The notes: generated by a model not told the origin, from the sequence alone. Counted from the first letter of the stretch, positions 24,192-33,381 are shown. The stretch: 49,369 nt of DNA from DASRAP01 sp035277145 (GCA_035277145.1 DATELA010000049.1:1-49369); one strand, 5' to 3'. Program-made: numbers and translations.

Positions 24192-24889
24192 TATCCTCTC
24201 CCGTATTTCTTGTCCCACTCGTCGTAGGACAGTCCGAGTTTTTGCAGCATCGCGGGGGACGCGCCTTTCCATTCGCGGACGAACACGTTGCCGGTGTAGT
24301 TGAGCGCCTTGAGTCCCACGCGCGACGAGAAGTATCCGCTCGCGGTGAGGTTGCGGAACGTGTTGAACCACGCGACGGGCGTTTGTTGTCCCGCGCTCAT
24401 CGGTGTTGTGAACGCGCCGGTCGCTCGCGCGGGCCATGCGATATCGTCGAGAATCTTGTTGCGATCGGCCTGCGCGGCGTCTGCGTACACCTTGGCGAAG
24501 CGCCGCTGCGATTCCTGATCGAGCCACGTCAATCCGTTCCGCATCTGCGTGCGCGGATTGTTGCCGCCGTCGTTCAGAATGAAATCCATGAACTCCGGCA
24601 CTTTCGCAGCCGTTGCACTGCCCGATGTTGGATCAGAAGGAATGATGTCGTCGACGAGCACGCGCACCGTACGCAGCTCCTGCGCGTTGAAAAACTTCGG
24701 CGCGAATTGCTGCTCGTCCGCGATACGCGCGACAGACTCGGCAGCGCGCTCGATGTCGTTCTGCGACCACGTGACTACGGCCGCGAGTGGTGCCGCCGCG
24801 AGAACTTTGAGGACATCGCGACGCCGAACGTCCGTCTCGTGCGCCTCGTCTTCTCGTCCTCTCGTCTTCTCGTCTTCTGCCCGTTTCAT
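24188..24889 (-). CDS. Gluconate 2-dehydrogenase subunit 3-like Tat-exported protein
   Basis: 233 residues. The Tat signal VRRRDVLKVLAAAPLAAVVTW lies unusually far in (about residue 21) behind a charged leader (KRAEDEKTRGREDEAHETD). The mature part, FNAQELRTVRVLVDDIIPSDPTSGSATAAKVPEFMDFIL, is the family hallmark. In known systems this small subunit carries its FAD-dependent GMC partner through Tat and stabilises it. The leader is encoded by GAAGACGAGA-like low-complexity DNA. The ATG overlaps the GMC stop (ATGA) and the stop overlaps the next start (TTGA), so the three genes are strictly coupled. Confidence 0.9.
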   Translation of the reverse strand: MKRAEDEKTRGREDEAHETDVRRRDVLKVLAAAPLAAVVTWSQNDIERAAESVARIADEQQFAPKFFNAQELRTVRVLVDDIIPSDPTSGSATAAKVPEFMDFILNDGGNNPRTQMRNGLTWLDQESQRRFAKVYADAAQADRNKILDDIAWPARATGAFTTPMSAGQQTPVAWFNTFRNLTASGYFSSRVGLKALNYTGNVFVREWKGASPAMLQKLGLSYDEWDKKYGRGY

Positions 24890-26595
24890 ATTTGCCCCGC
24901 TTTCCGCAGTTCCATGATCTGATCGGCGGTGCGCCATGCGAGCGCCATGATTGTCCACGTCGGATTCTTGTCCGCTTGCGTTGTGAACGGCGCGCCATCC
25001 GCCATGAAGACGTTTTCACAATCCCACGTCTGACAGCTCTTGTTGAGCACACTCTTCGCGGGATCGCTTCCCATGCACGCGCCACCCACTTCGTGGATGA
25101 TGCTGCCGCCCGCCGAGATTCCGTAGCCGTTTTCCTTCGACGGAATCTGGTTGGTGAACGTGCCGCCCATTTCGGTGAGAATTGCGCGGAACGTCTCGCG
25201 CATGTGCTTCACCTGATTGTATTCGTAATCCGTCCACTGCCAGTGCACCTTGAGCACCGGGATTCCGTATTTGTCTTTCATGCCGCCAGGATCGATTTCG
25301 CAATACGATCCCGCGTTCGGAATCATCTCACCGCGCCCATCGAAGCCGACGCGTGTGCCCCAGTACTTCTTGTAATCGGCTTTCAGCTGCGCACCGTAAC
25401 CGCCGCCGCCCGGATAATTCTGAATGTTGCCCATGAATCCCGAGCCGGGCTGTCCGCGGCCGCCGTACACCTCGATGTGATATCCGCGCGGGAAATCGAG
25501 CTTCTTGTTGTCGCCCCACCACGGCATGTACACGTGTCCGCCGCCAACACCGTCTTCATTTGCTGACGGCAGATCGACGAGCGCAGGAATAAACGCGCTT
25601 TCGCCTGCGCCGGTCGTGTCGGTGATGCACTTGCCGACCATACCGCTCGAATTGCCGATGCCTTGCGGGAAACGCGACGACTTGGAGTTGAGCAGAATGC
25701 GCGCAGACTCGAGCGCGCTCGCCGCGAGTACAACCACACGCGCGCGCACCTGACGCTCCTGCATCGTCGCGACGTCGACGTACGAGACACCGGTCGCTTT
25801 GCCGTCCGGTCCAACGGTGATTTCGCGCGCCATCGCGCCGGTGATCACCGTCAGCTTCTTCGTCTTTTGTGCCGGAATGATCAGGACGTTCGGGCTCGTG
25901 AAGTTCGCGTTCACCGAACATCCGCGATTGCACTGGCCGCAGTAGTGACATTGCGCGCGGCCATTGTGCGCCTGCGTCAGCACCGACAACCGCGCAGGCA
26001 CGCACGGGATTCCCATTTTGTCCGACGCCTGCTTCACCAGCATTTCGTACGCGCGCGGACGCGGCGGGCGCAGGAAGATTCCGTCAGGTTGATTGTGAAT
26101 GCCTTCCTTCGATCCCATCAACCCGATCAACCGGTCGCACTTGTCGTAATACGGTTCGAGATCGGCGTACGAAATCGGCCAGCTGTCGCTCAAACCGTCG
26201 AGTTCACCGCGGCGAAAATCGTCGGGACCAAACCGCAGTGAAATGCGGCCCCAATGATTCGTGCGTCCGCCGAGCATGCGCGCACGCCACCAGCGGAACG
26301 TGTTTCCGGCACCGGGTGCCGGCGCGGTAACAAACGGCTCGCCGGGACCGAGATCCCATCCGCCGACGCACGCGTCGAATTCACCGAATGGTTTGTCGGG
26401 CGTGGACGCACCGCGCCGCGGAGAATCCGCATTTGCGCGCATCATGAACGCGTCTTTGGTGTTGTCCCACCACGCACCGGCTTCGAGCATGACGACGTTC
26501 GCGCCTGCTTGCGTCAGCGCGTACGCAGCCATCCCGCCACCAGCACCGGAGCCAACGATTGCGACGTCGTAAGTCGTCTGGGATTGTTTGCGCAT
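24886..26595 (-). CDS. GMC family FAD-dependent sugar dehydrogenase, large subunit
   Basis: 569 residues. The FAD-binding DVAIVGSGAGGGMAAYAL is at residues 10-27, with GGRTNHWGRISLRF, the Cys-rich CHYCGQCNRGCSVNANF, VVVLAASALESARILLNS, and a C-terminal ADGAPFTTQADKNPTWTIMALAWR region bearing the conserved His/Asn-type active site seen in gluconate/fructose/glucoside dehydrogenases. It would oxidise a sugar and pass electrons to a cytochrome; none is encoded nearby. It lacks its own signal peptide, fitting export with the Tat-bearing subunit 3 encoded next. Its ATG follows the isomerase stop directly (TAGATG). Confidence 0.93.
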   Translation of the reverse strand: MRKQSQTTYDVAIVGSGAGGGMAAYALTQAGANVVMLEAGAWWDNTKDAFMMRANADSPRRGASTPDKPFGEFDACVGGWDLGPGEPFVTAPAPGAGNTFRWWRARMLGGRTNHWGRISLRFGPDDFRRGELDGLSDSWPISYADLEPYYDKCDRLIGLMGSKEGIHNQPDGIFLRPPRPRAYEMLVKQASDKMGIPCVPARLSVLTQAHNGRAQCHYCGQCNRGCSVNANFTSPNVLIIPAQKTKKLTVITGAMAREITVGPDGKATGVSYVDVATMQERQVRARVVVLAASALESARILLNSKSSRFPQGIGNSSGMVGKCITDTTGAGESAFIPALVDLPSANEDGVGGGHVYMPWWGDNKKLDFPRGYHIEVYGGRGQPGSGFMGNIQNYPGGGGYGAQLKADYKKYWGTRVGFDGRGEMIPNAGSYCEIDPGGMKDKYGIPVLKVHWQWTDYEYNQVKHMRETFRAILTEMGGTFTNQIPSKENGYGISAGGSIIHEVGGACMGSDPAKSVLNKSCQTWDCENVFMADGAPFTTQADKNPTWTIMALAWRTADQIMELRKAGQI

Positions 26596-27498
26596 CTACT
26601 TTTTGAGTTTGCTGAGATACTCAAAGCTGGCGCGCACGGATGCGACCGCGTCGCCAGGACTGTCGTGTTCCACAAACGCATGCTCGGCGCCACCCGCATC
26701 GGCGCGCTTCATGACTTCGGGCCAATTGATCGTGCCCGCGCCCACATCGCGCATTGCGATCTCAGGCGCCGCGCTCGCGTCCTTGAGATGGAGCAGCTTC
26801 ACGCGGCCGCGATGTTTGTCGAGAAATGCGAGCGGATCTGCACCGCCTTTCACAATCCAGTACACGTCGAGTTCCACGAACACGGCGTCGGCGGGACTCG
26901 ACTGGAGCAGCAAATCCATTCCCGTGACTTCGCGACCACCCTCGCCAACTGGGAACGTCTTGAACTCGCCGGCGTGATTGTGAAATCCAACGCGAATGCC
27001 CGCCGGCTTGGCCGCCGCCGCGGCCTTCGCGAGCTGTTCGCCCGCCTGCTTGAACCCGTCGGCGGTGCTCGTCAACGAACCAGGCAACGACGCGACGATC
27101 AGCCACTTATGCCCGATCGTATTCGCCTCTTCGAGTAATCGCGGAAGATTCGTCGTTAACGCATTGAGATTTGTATGCATCGACGGAGCGACCAGCCCGG
27201 CGTCATCGAGCGCTTTGCGGATGTCGGCCGCAGTCCGGTTGTAATACGTATGGGTTTCGACCTCGCGATACCCAATCTCGGCAAGGGTTTTCAGCGTGCC
27301 TTCGAGGTCGCGACCCGCAATGCTGCGCAACGTGTACAACTGCACGCCCCAACGTGTGACGGGCGCCCGAAATAGTGAGTTATGCCACGAAAGCCCGCCG
27401 ATTCCCGCAACCCCAAGCAGCGCGAGAGCATCCCGGCGTGAGATTGGAGTGTCAAAATGATTGGCAACCATGCGACGAACTTGCGCAGGTGACAGCAT
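26596..27498 (-). CDS. Tat-exported sugar phosphate isomerase/epimerase-like TIM barrel
   Basis: 300 residues of the xylose-isomerase-like TIM barrel (AP endonuclease 2 fold). A Tat-like signal, ISRRDALALLGVAGIGGLS, precedes RWGVQLYTLRSI, GYREVETHTYYN, GIRVGFHNHAGEFKTF, VFVELDVYWIVKGGADPLAFL, VKLLHLKDA and HAFVEHDSPGD, which supply the usual His/Glu/Asp metal ligands. Export and its place ahead of a GMC oxidoreductase suggest a periplasmic step on an oxidised sugar, for example a 3-keto-glycoside lyase (inference; several such lyases have this fold). Start ATG 27498; an alternative is ATG 27468. Confidence 0.88.
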   Translation of the reverse strand: MLSPAQVRRMVANHFDTPISRRDALALLGVAGIGGLSWHNSLFRAPVTRWGVQLYTLRSIAGRDLEGTLKTLAEIGYREVETHTYYNRTAADIRKALDDAGLVAPSMHTNLNALTTNLPRLLEEANTIGHKWLIVASLPGSLTSTADGFKQAGEQLAKAAAAAKPAGIRVGFHNHAGEFKTFPVGEGGREVTGMDLLLQSSPADAVFVELDVYWIVKGGADPLAFLDKHRGRVKLLHLKDASAAPEIAMRDVGAGTINWPEVMKRADAGGAEHAFVEHDSPGDAVASVRASFEYLSKLKK

Positions 27499-27555
27499 GT
27501 TCGCCAGAGTGCAGGAGTGCGTAATTCGCGTCGCCCGAAATACGGAGCTGTGAGC

Positions 27556-29349
27556 GTGGGTTTACTGAAGACTTTCTTGTGCTTTGCCGCAGTGGCGATA
27601 ACGGCGCCGGCGTTTGCCGTCGCGGACGCGCAACTGCCGCCACCCGGGTCTGATGCCGCGTTCGATCCGGCACCGATGCGGGTCGCACTCACGGGCGTCG
27701 CGCTGTTGGATTCCGCGCGCCGCGCCCAGCGCGAATTTGAGTTGTTCCGCCGGCGCAACCTGCCCGATTACAACACGTCGGGATCGAACGGACCGAGCAA
27801 CGCCGATGAAATGGAGCGTATTGGCCGCTTCATCTATTGGTACGACACCACCGCCGATCCGCCGCCGCCGGAACCCAAAGTCATTGGAGCAGAGCGCGAA
27901 AAGCTGATTGCGTTACTCGATTCCGCCGCGACCAAATATCCGAGCGACGATTGGGTCGCCGGCCAGCGCGTCCGGTATCTCGAAGAGGCGCGGCGTGTCG
28001 ATGACGAAGTCGCCGCGGCACGCGCGTGCGGCGGAGCGCCGTGGTGGTGCGCGGTGTTGACCGGTTTTGCACTGCACGACGCACGGCAGTATGTGCGCGC
28101 CGACAGTGCATTCCAGGCGGGACTCTCGCTGATGGCGCCGCGGCTGCGCTGCGATTGGACGGACGTCGGCATTTTGCTCGACGACTACACGCGGCGCACG
28201 TACCGGCGTATGCCATGCGGTTCCGCCGAGCGCGAACAATACGAAGCGCGTTTGTTCTGGCTCTCAAAGCCGCTCTACGGTCGCGCGGGCATCGACACAC
28301 GCACCGAGTTTTACGCGCGCATGACGATGACGCACATGCTGCAGAATGCGATTTCGACGCACATGTTCGGCTTCGACCCCGATGAGCGCGAACTGCTGTT
28401 GCGATACGGCTGGCCGCGCGCGTGGTCGACTTCGGGAGGACGCGGGCGCGGCAACGAGGGCGGCGGTACCACGGGTCACGAACCAAGTCCGTCGTATCAG
28501 TTGCTTCCACCTGCCGCGCTCGCGAGTTCGCCAGCGTCGAGCGATTCCGTGGATTGGGAAATCGGCGTGAAGCCGGTGCACGCGCGATACGCACCCGCAT
28601 ACGCGCGCCGCATTCGGCAACTGCATCATCAGAGCGCGCTTTTCCGCCGCGGCGATTCCTCGCTCGTCGTACTCGCGTGGGATGTCACGGGCGACAAACT
28701 TGGCGGCACCGGAGCAACAGAAATGACCGTCGCGCTCGCGCGTGGCGATTCGTTGAAGCCGGTGATTTCGCGAACACCGAACGCTCCGCTTCGGGGTTCG
28801 ATGCTCGCGAAAGGTCCGTGGGGTCAACTCGTGATGAGCGCCGAATTCACACGTGCCGATGCAGACACAGCTGTGCGCGCGCGATACGGATTGCGTCCGC
28901 CGTGGTCGATTGGTGCACGCGTCTCGTTGTCGGAGATGTTGTTCTTCGCGCCGTACGACGGACTTCCAGAGACCGTCGAAGAAGCGGCGAAGCACGCGAC
29001 CACATCGATCAAATTGCGCAACAATCAGAAGCTCGGCGTGTTCTTCGAGACGTACGGCACGAAACCGGAAGGCGAAAAGCTGAAATACACGCTGACGGTA
29101 GCACGTGAAGATGCCGAAGAAGGCTTCATGCGTCGCCGCATTCAGGCGATTTCGCCGTCACGCCAGGCGACACCGCTCTCGATCACGCACGAAGACATCT
29201 CGCTACCAGGTGCAAAGGTCACCGCGCGCGCGTTCTACCTCGATGTCACGCAGCTCAAGAAAGGCGCGTACATCGTTCAACTCGAGGTCGACGTCGCGGG
29301 CCAGTACCTCGTGATCAGCGAGCGGTCGCTGGAGATAGTGGATAAGTAG
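27556..29349 (+). CDS. Large exported protein, function unknown
   Basis: 597 residues beginning with a clean signal peptide (GLLKTFLCFAAVAITAPAFAVADAQ). The start is GTG 27556, eight bases after GGAG; the frame is open from 27517. The middle contains FDPDERELLLRYGWPRAWS, reminiscent of the GWxTD type of domain found in exported proteins of several soil phyla, followed by a Gly/Arg tract (SGGRGRGNEGGGTTG). The C-terminal half has repeated beta-type sequence (GVFFETYGTKPEGEKLKYTLTVAREDAEEG...KGAYIVQLEVDVAGQYLVISERSLEIV). No catalytic residues are recognised. Divergent from the sugar-oxidation cluster. Confidence 0.75.
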   Translation: MGLLKTFLCFAAVAITAPAFAVADAQLPPPGSDAAFDPAPMRVALTGVALLDSARRAQREFELFRRRNLPDYNTSGSNGPSNADEMERIGRFIYWYDTTADPPPPEPKVIGAEREKLIALLDSAATKYPSDDWVAGQRVRYLEEARRVDDEVAAARACGGAPWWCAVLTGFALHDARQYVRADSAFQAGLSLMAPRLRCDWTDVGILLDDYTRRTYRRMPCGSAEREQYEARLFWLSKPLYGRAGIDTRTEFYARMTMTHMLQNAISTHMFGFDPDERELLLRYGWPRAWSTSGGRGRGNEGGGTTGHEPSPSYQLLPPAALASSPASSDSVDWEIGVKPVHARYAPAYARRIRQLHHQSALFRRGDSSLVVLAWDVTGDKLGGTGATEMTVALARGDSLKPVISRTPNAPLRGSMLAKGPWGQLVMSAEFTRADADTAVRARYGLRPPWSIGARVSLSEMLFFAPYDGLPETVEEAAKHATTSIKLRNNQKLGVFFETYGTKPEGEKLKYTLTVAREDAEEGFMRRRIQAISPSRQATPLSITHEDISLPGAKVTARAFYLDVTQLKKGAYIVQLEVDVAGQYLVISERSLEIVDK

Positions 29350-29398
29350 GCGGTAGGCGGTAGCGAGTAGTGGGTAGTGAACGCTCTCAAGCCAACGC

Positions 29399-29812
29399 CT
29401 ACGGCTTGCTGCTGTCGCTCAGCGCAGAATCGATCGCGCCACGAAGATCATTCGGCGCGATGGGTTTGAACAGCACCGCGCGCACACCACACTCGCGCGC
29501 GGTCTCCGGACTCAGGCGATAGCTGAACCCGGTCATGATGACCACGGGCAACTCCGGACGAACCGCGTTGACGCGCCGCGCGAGCATGTCCCCCGTAATG
29601 CCGGGCATTGTTTGATCCGTTAGCACCAGATCAACGTCGTTCGGCGCGGCGCGCACTCGCTCGAGCGCGGCAACGGGGTCGGTCATTCCTTCCGCTGCGT
29701 AACCGAAGCGGCACAGCAGCAACGCCATCGTATCGGCGACGATCGGTTCGTCGTCGATCACCAGGATGCGCGGTGTGCGGGTAGTCACAGGAGCGAACGC
29801 CGCGCCGGTCAT
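29399..29812 (-). CDS. Single-domain response regulator
   Basis: 137 residues comprising only a receiver domain. RILVIDDEPIVADTMALLL has the acidic pocket, VDLVLTDQTMPGITGDMLA carries the phosphorylated Asp (about residue 66), VVIMTGFSYR supplies the conserved Thr, and AVLFKPIAPNDL the Lys. There is no output domain, so it probably acts through a partner or as a phosphorelay carrier. No histidine kinase is encoded nearby. It converges on the large exported gene, with a GGCGGTA-type direct repeat in between. Confidence 0.92.
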   Translation of the reverse strand: MTGAAFAPVTTRTPRILVIDDEPIVADTMALLLCRFGYAAEGMTDPVAALERVRAAPNDVDLVLTDQTMPGITGDMLARRVNAVRPELPVVIMTGFSYRLSPETARECGVRAVLFKPIAPNDLRGAIDSALSDSSKP

Positions 29813-29931
29813 TGGGGTAAGCAGAAGACGCGCATCACGGTGGACAACTTAGGCTCCAGCGGGGCGCGATGCGCGCGTATCGGCGGGTCACTCGACCCAG
29901 GCCCCCGCAAACCTGTATCTCGGAGAACCGT

Positions 29932-30507
29932 ATGAACCGCTGGATTGTTCGGCTGCCAGTGATGGTCGCGCTGTGTGCGACAACGGCGAGCGCGCAAGGA
30001 ATCGGCCTCGGTGTCGGCACGCTCATTCCGCAGGGCAAACTCGCGGATGGCCAGAAGAGCGGACTGGCCGCTGCGGCGTCGCTCGAGTTTGGCCGCAGAA
30101 TCGCGCTGCGCGCTGAAGTTCTTTGGACCAATTCCGACCTCGACGGCATCATCATCACGAATCCGGGCGATCCGCCGATTCCTGGCAGCGCCGACCTTTC
30201 GGGTGATGTGAAGCTCGTTGGTGGCGCGGCATCGCTCGTCTTCCACCTCACCGACGGCGCGATCCGTCCGTACATCCTGGGCGGCGCGGGCTACTACAAT
30301 CGGTCCGTTGCGCAAACGGCGAGCGACGCCGGAACGGAAATCAGCAACCTCAGTCGCAAAGAAAGTCAGCTCGGTTTCCACGGTGGCGTGGGACTGAAAT
30401 TCCAGCTCGGACCAATCGGGCTGTTCGGCGAAGCGCGATACGTCACGATCGATACGGACGAAATGAAGACGAACTTTGCGCCAATTCTCATCGGGATAAG
30501 ACTGTAG
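29932..30507 (+). CDS. Small outer-membrane beta-barrel protein
   Basis: 191 residues. The signal peptide NRWIVRLPVMVALCATTASAQ is followed by GIGLGVGTLIPQGKLADGQ and alternating hydrophobic strands (RIALRAEVLWTNSDL, RPYILGGAGYYNRSV, LGFHGGVGLKFQLGPIGLFGEARYVTI), and it ends ILIGIRL with a typical barrel-like C terminus. This resembles the OmpX/OmpA-like small barrels; cargo or function unknown. The ATG at 29932 is preceded by GGAG with six bases spacing, so the frame open from 29869 is not used. Confidence 0.85.
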   Translation: MNRWIVRLPVMVALCATTASAQGIGLGVGTLIPQGKLADGQKSGLAAAASLEFGRRIALRAEVLWTNSDLDGIIITNPGDPPIPGSADLSGDVKLVGGAASLVFHLTDGAIRPYILGGAGYYNRSVAQTASDAGTEISNLSRKESQLGFHGGVGLKFQLGPIGLFGEARYVTIDTDEMKTNFAPILIGIRL

Positions 30508-30530
30508 CGTGGCGCAGCCGTGCTCGAACG

Positions 30531-30630
30531 GCAACTGCGTTGTGGGTATTGAGTCGTGGGTAATGAGCCGTAGGAAGTACGTCCTACCAACGGCCCACTA
30601 CTCACGACTCATCACCCAGAACGCAGTCGC
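30531..30630. repeat. Long imperfect inverted repeat with 14-bp substructure
   Basis: The left arm (about 30531-30574) and right arm (about 30582-30630) read as reverse complements with a few mismatches and a short joint. Each arm contains two 14-bp units close to GGGTAATGAGTCGT. The element lies between two plus-strand genes, the barrel gene and the lipoprotein gene, and would form a hairpin of more than 40 paired bases in RNA. The unit sequence differs from the other 14-bp family, but the layout is the same. Confidence 0.85.
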
Positions 30631-30668
30631 TGTGACCGAAACCGCGTAATCGTGGTAGCACCTGTAGC

Positions 30669-31151
30669 ATGCTTCGCATCGTCTCTCGTTCTCTCGCCGT
30701 CGCCGCCATGTGCGCCGCACTCTCATGCGACGGCAGCACGTCACCGTCCGCGCGCAACGGTGACATGTTCGTGCTTCAGTCTGTCGCGGAGCAGACGCTT
30801 CCCGCTGTAGTCGTTGTTGGCGATTACACGTCGTGGGAAATCGTCGCTGACACGCTGCGCTTCGACGCGGTCGGTTATCTCCAGGGCACCGGCACCGAGA
30901 TCGTCGTGCAGCGTGCGACGTACCCCGACGCGCCGCCCGGCGAGAATGAGCGCGCCGAGCGCCAGTTCCAGTTCAGCATAGTGCGCGGAATGATCGAGAT
31001 CGACTTTCCCTGCCCCGATTTTGCAGCACTCAATTCGTGCATCGCGCCGCCGCATTATCGCGGCTACCTGACGATGGATGGCATCGAGCTCGATCTCGCG
31101 CTGAACTATCCGACGCCGTTCGTCTACAAACGCATCGCGGGCGAGCGCTGA
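30669..31151 (+). CDS. Putative lipoprotein, unknown function
   Basis: 160 residues. The signal LRIVSRSLAVAAMCAALSC ends in a good lipobox (A-L-S-C at Cys20). The mature part is acidic, with strand-rich segments (FVLQSVAEQTLPAVVVVGDYTSWEIVADTLRF, GYLTMDGIELDLALNY) resembling small single-domain lipoproteins common in this phylum. It contains one Cys pair (FPCPDFAALNSC). No catalytic motif. It stands alone between the inverted repeat at 30531 and the convergent TonB receptor gene. Confidence 0.75.
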   Translation: MLRIVSRSLAVAAMCAALSCDGSTSPSARNGDMFVLQSVAEQTLPAVVVVGDYTSWEIVADTLRFDAVGYLQGTGTEIVVQRATYPDAPPGENERAERQFQFSIVRGMIEIDFPCPDFAALNSCIAPPHYRGYLTMDGIELDLALNYPTPFVYKRIAGER

Positions 31152-31191
31152 ACGCGCCCGCCCGCGACACAACATTTGCGTGACCCCGAAC

Positions 31192-33333
31192 TCAGCGCGT
31201 CACGCGACCCAGCGTAAACGACACGGTCACGGCGCGCGGCATTCCTGGTTCGAACGCCATTGCTTCGCCACCGCCGTTGTAATCCGGATTCAGGAACGCC
31301 GAGCCGATGTACGCCTTGTCGGCGACGTTGTGCACGGAGATGAATCCGCGCAGCCCGTAGTTGCCGGCGCGCAGGATCGGACGGCGCAGTTCTGCGGTGA
31401 GATTCACGATCGAATGTGACGGCACTTCGACCAGGTTCGCGTCATCTGCGAAATACTTGCCCGCGAACTCGACGCCCACCTTGAATCGCAGCGCGCGGAA
31501 TCCCGGCACTTCCGTTCCGATTTCCACTTCACCAATCGTGCTCGGCACGCCAATGACTTCGTTGCCGTCGAACACGCCCGTGCCACCGCCGACGATGAAA
31601 TTGCTGGAGTCGACGGAATACTTGAGATACTTGTTGTCGCTGAAGGCGAGTGCCGCACCGCCGAAGATGCCGGCGTTCGTTTCAGCGTTGACGCCAATTT
31701 CGAGGCCGCGGCGGCGCGTCTTGCCGGCGCTCATGTAGAAGCGGCCCTGATTGTACGGCTGCAAATCGTTCTTCACGTTCGTGTTGTAGAACGCGATGTC
31801 GCCCGACAACGTGAGCGGACCGACGCGCTCGTATCCGCTCTTCATACCGACTTCGAACGTGTTTGAAACGATAGGCTCGAGCAGCGGATTCATCGCCACG
31901 GTACCCTGATTGGGACCCGGGTCGACTTCGTTGCCCGCCGGCACTTCCACACCACCAGCGAAATTCGCGTAGATCGCGCGCGCGTTTCCAAGTTTCCAGC
32001 TCGCGCCGAGCTTCGGCGTCGTCTTGGTAAAGTCTTTGCTGCCGTTGATCGCCGGATTGATGAAGTTCTTGTTGTAGTAGGACACGCGCTCCGAGCGCGC
32101 GCCCGCGAGGAGCGTGAGCCGGTCGCCAACGAGCAACTCATCCTGCACGAATGCGCCGAACGTTTGCGCGCCTTCCGACTTGTTGTCCGCGAGCGTCGGA
32201 CCACGCTGGCCGTTCACCAGGTTGTAGAACAGAATCGCGCCGTCCTGGAATTGATCGTCGACGCCAACGGTCAATCGCGAATTGACTTTCGGTGAGAACG
32301 CAGCCGTCCATCGCGCAAGGAAGTTTCCGCCGAGGTGGTAGCGCGTGAAATCGCGGAACGTGTTGCGCTCGGAACGCTGCAGATATTTTGGACTGACGAA
32401 CGCCATGCCCGAGATGCCGAACTTGTCGTTGATTTCGTGGTCGACGGTCGCACCGAAACGAACAATGCGGTTGTAGCGACGCTCATCGCGTGTGGCGTAC
32501 GTCGCGTTTGCCTGCTCGGGATCTGCTTCAACTTGCGCCAGCGTGAGCGGTCCCGGGATGTGCTGCAAATGGTTTGCGCCCGACGCATAGAAGCCGAGTT
32601 TGGTCGACGCACCGGGTTTCGTGACGAAGCCGGCGTTCACAAGCAGGCGTCGCGAATCGGAGTGATCGCGCCAGCCTTCCCACGTCGTGTTCGTGTAATT
32701 GACGTACATGTTGCTCGACGAACCCATGGGCGCGGACATGCGCAGCGCGTAGCGCTCGAGGCCGAACGAACCGTACACCGGTTGTGCTTCGATCATTGGG
32801 TTCGGGTTCCACGACGACGTCAGCACGTTGATGACGCCGCCCGATGCATTCCCCCACACCGACGACGCATTCGAACGAATGACTTCGACGGCGGACGCCG
32901 TGGCGAGATCGATTTGATCGAACGCGGTGCGGCCATCGGGTTCCGTCTCCGGAATGCCATCGACGAGCACCCGAATGCCGCGCGACGTTCCGGCGTTCGA
33001 GCGATCACCCGCACCGCGCGCGCCGAATCCGCGAATCACGATGCGCACGTCACTCGTGCCGAATCGCGACTGCGCGATGACGCCCGGGACTTTGCTCAGC
33101 GCTTCATCGAGTCCATAGCCGCTCATCGAGCGCAATTCCTGCGGGCCGATGGCGGTCAACGCCATTGGCGTCGTGAGCGCAGACGTGGCCGTGCGCGTCG
33201 TGCTGACGGCGACGGTGGGCAGCGTGCGCGCCGTGTCCGTGCGTGTGCCCTGCTGGGCTTCGAGACCGTCGGGTGCGGCAACAACGCCGATAACGGCCGC
33301 GGTGCGCAGTGGCGAGAGGAGGCGGGTCAGCAT
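31192..33333 (-). CDS. TonB-dependent outer-membrane receptor
   Basis: 713 residues. After a signal peptide (to about residue 27, EAQQG) comes a plug domain: LPTVAVSTTRTATSALTTPMALTAIGPQEL, YGLDEALSKVPGVIAQSRFG, DVRIVIRGFGARGAGDRSNAGTSRGIRVLVDGIPETEPDG and VEVIRSNASSVWGNASGGVINV. A 22-strand barrel ending in ...VTVSFTLGRVTR follows. It imports a metal complex or other nutrient through TonB. It is divergent from the metal-uptake group starting at 33480, so a chelated metal is a reasonable guess (inference). No TonB/ExbBD genes are in the window. Confidence 0.93.
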   Translation of the reverse strand: MLTRLLSPLRTAAVIGVVAAPDGLEAQQGTRTDTARTLPTVAVSTTRTATSALTTPMALTAIGPQELRSMSGYGLDEALSKVPGVIAQSRFGTSDVRIVIRGFGARGAGDRSNAGTSRGIRVLVDGIPETEPDGRTAFDQIDLATASAVEVIRSNASSVWGNASGGVINVLTSSWNPNPMIEAQPVYGSFGLERYALRMSAPMGSSSNMYVNYTNTTWEGWRDHSDSRRLLVNAGFVTKPGASTKLGFYASGANHLQHIPGPLTLAQVEADPEQANATYATRDERRYNRIVRFGATVDHEINDKFGISGMAFVSPKYLQRSERNTFRDFTRYHLGGNFLARWTAAFSPKVNSRLTVGVDDQFQDGAILFYNLVNGQRGPTLADNKSEGAQTFGAFVQDELLVGDRLTLLAGARSERVSYYNKNFINPAINGSKDFTKTTPKLGASWKLGNARAIYANFAGGVEVPAGNEVDPGPNQGTVAMNPLLEPIVSNTFEVGMKSGYERVGPLTLSGDIAFYNTNVKNDLQPYNQGRFYMSAGKTRRRGLEIGVNAETNAGIFGGAALAFSDNKYLKYSVDSSNFIVGGGTGVFDGNEVIGVPSTIGEVEIGTEVPGFRALRFKVGVEFAGKYFADDANLVEVPSHSIVNLTAELRRPILRAGNYGLRGFISVHNVADKAYIGSAFLNPDYNGGGEAMAFEPGMPRAVTVSFTLGRVTR

Positions 33334-33381
33334 TTAATAAAAGGGGGTGGAAACGGTGCGCTCCCGGACGGAGCGGCAGTA

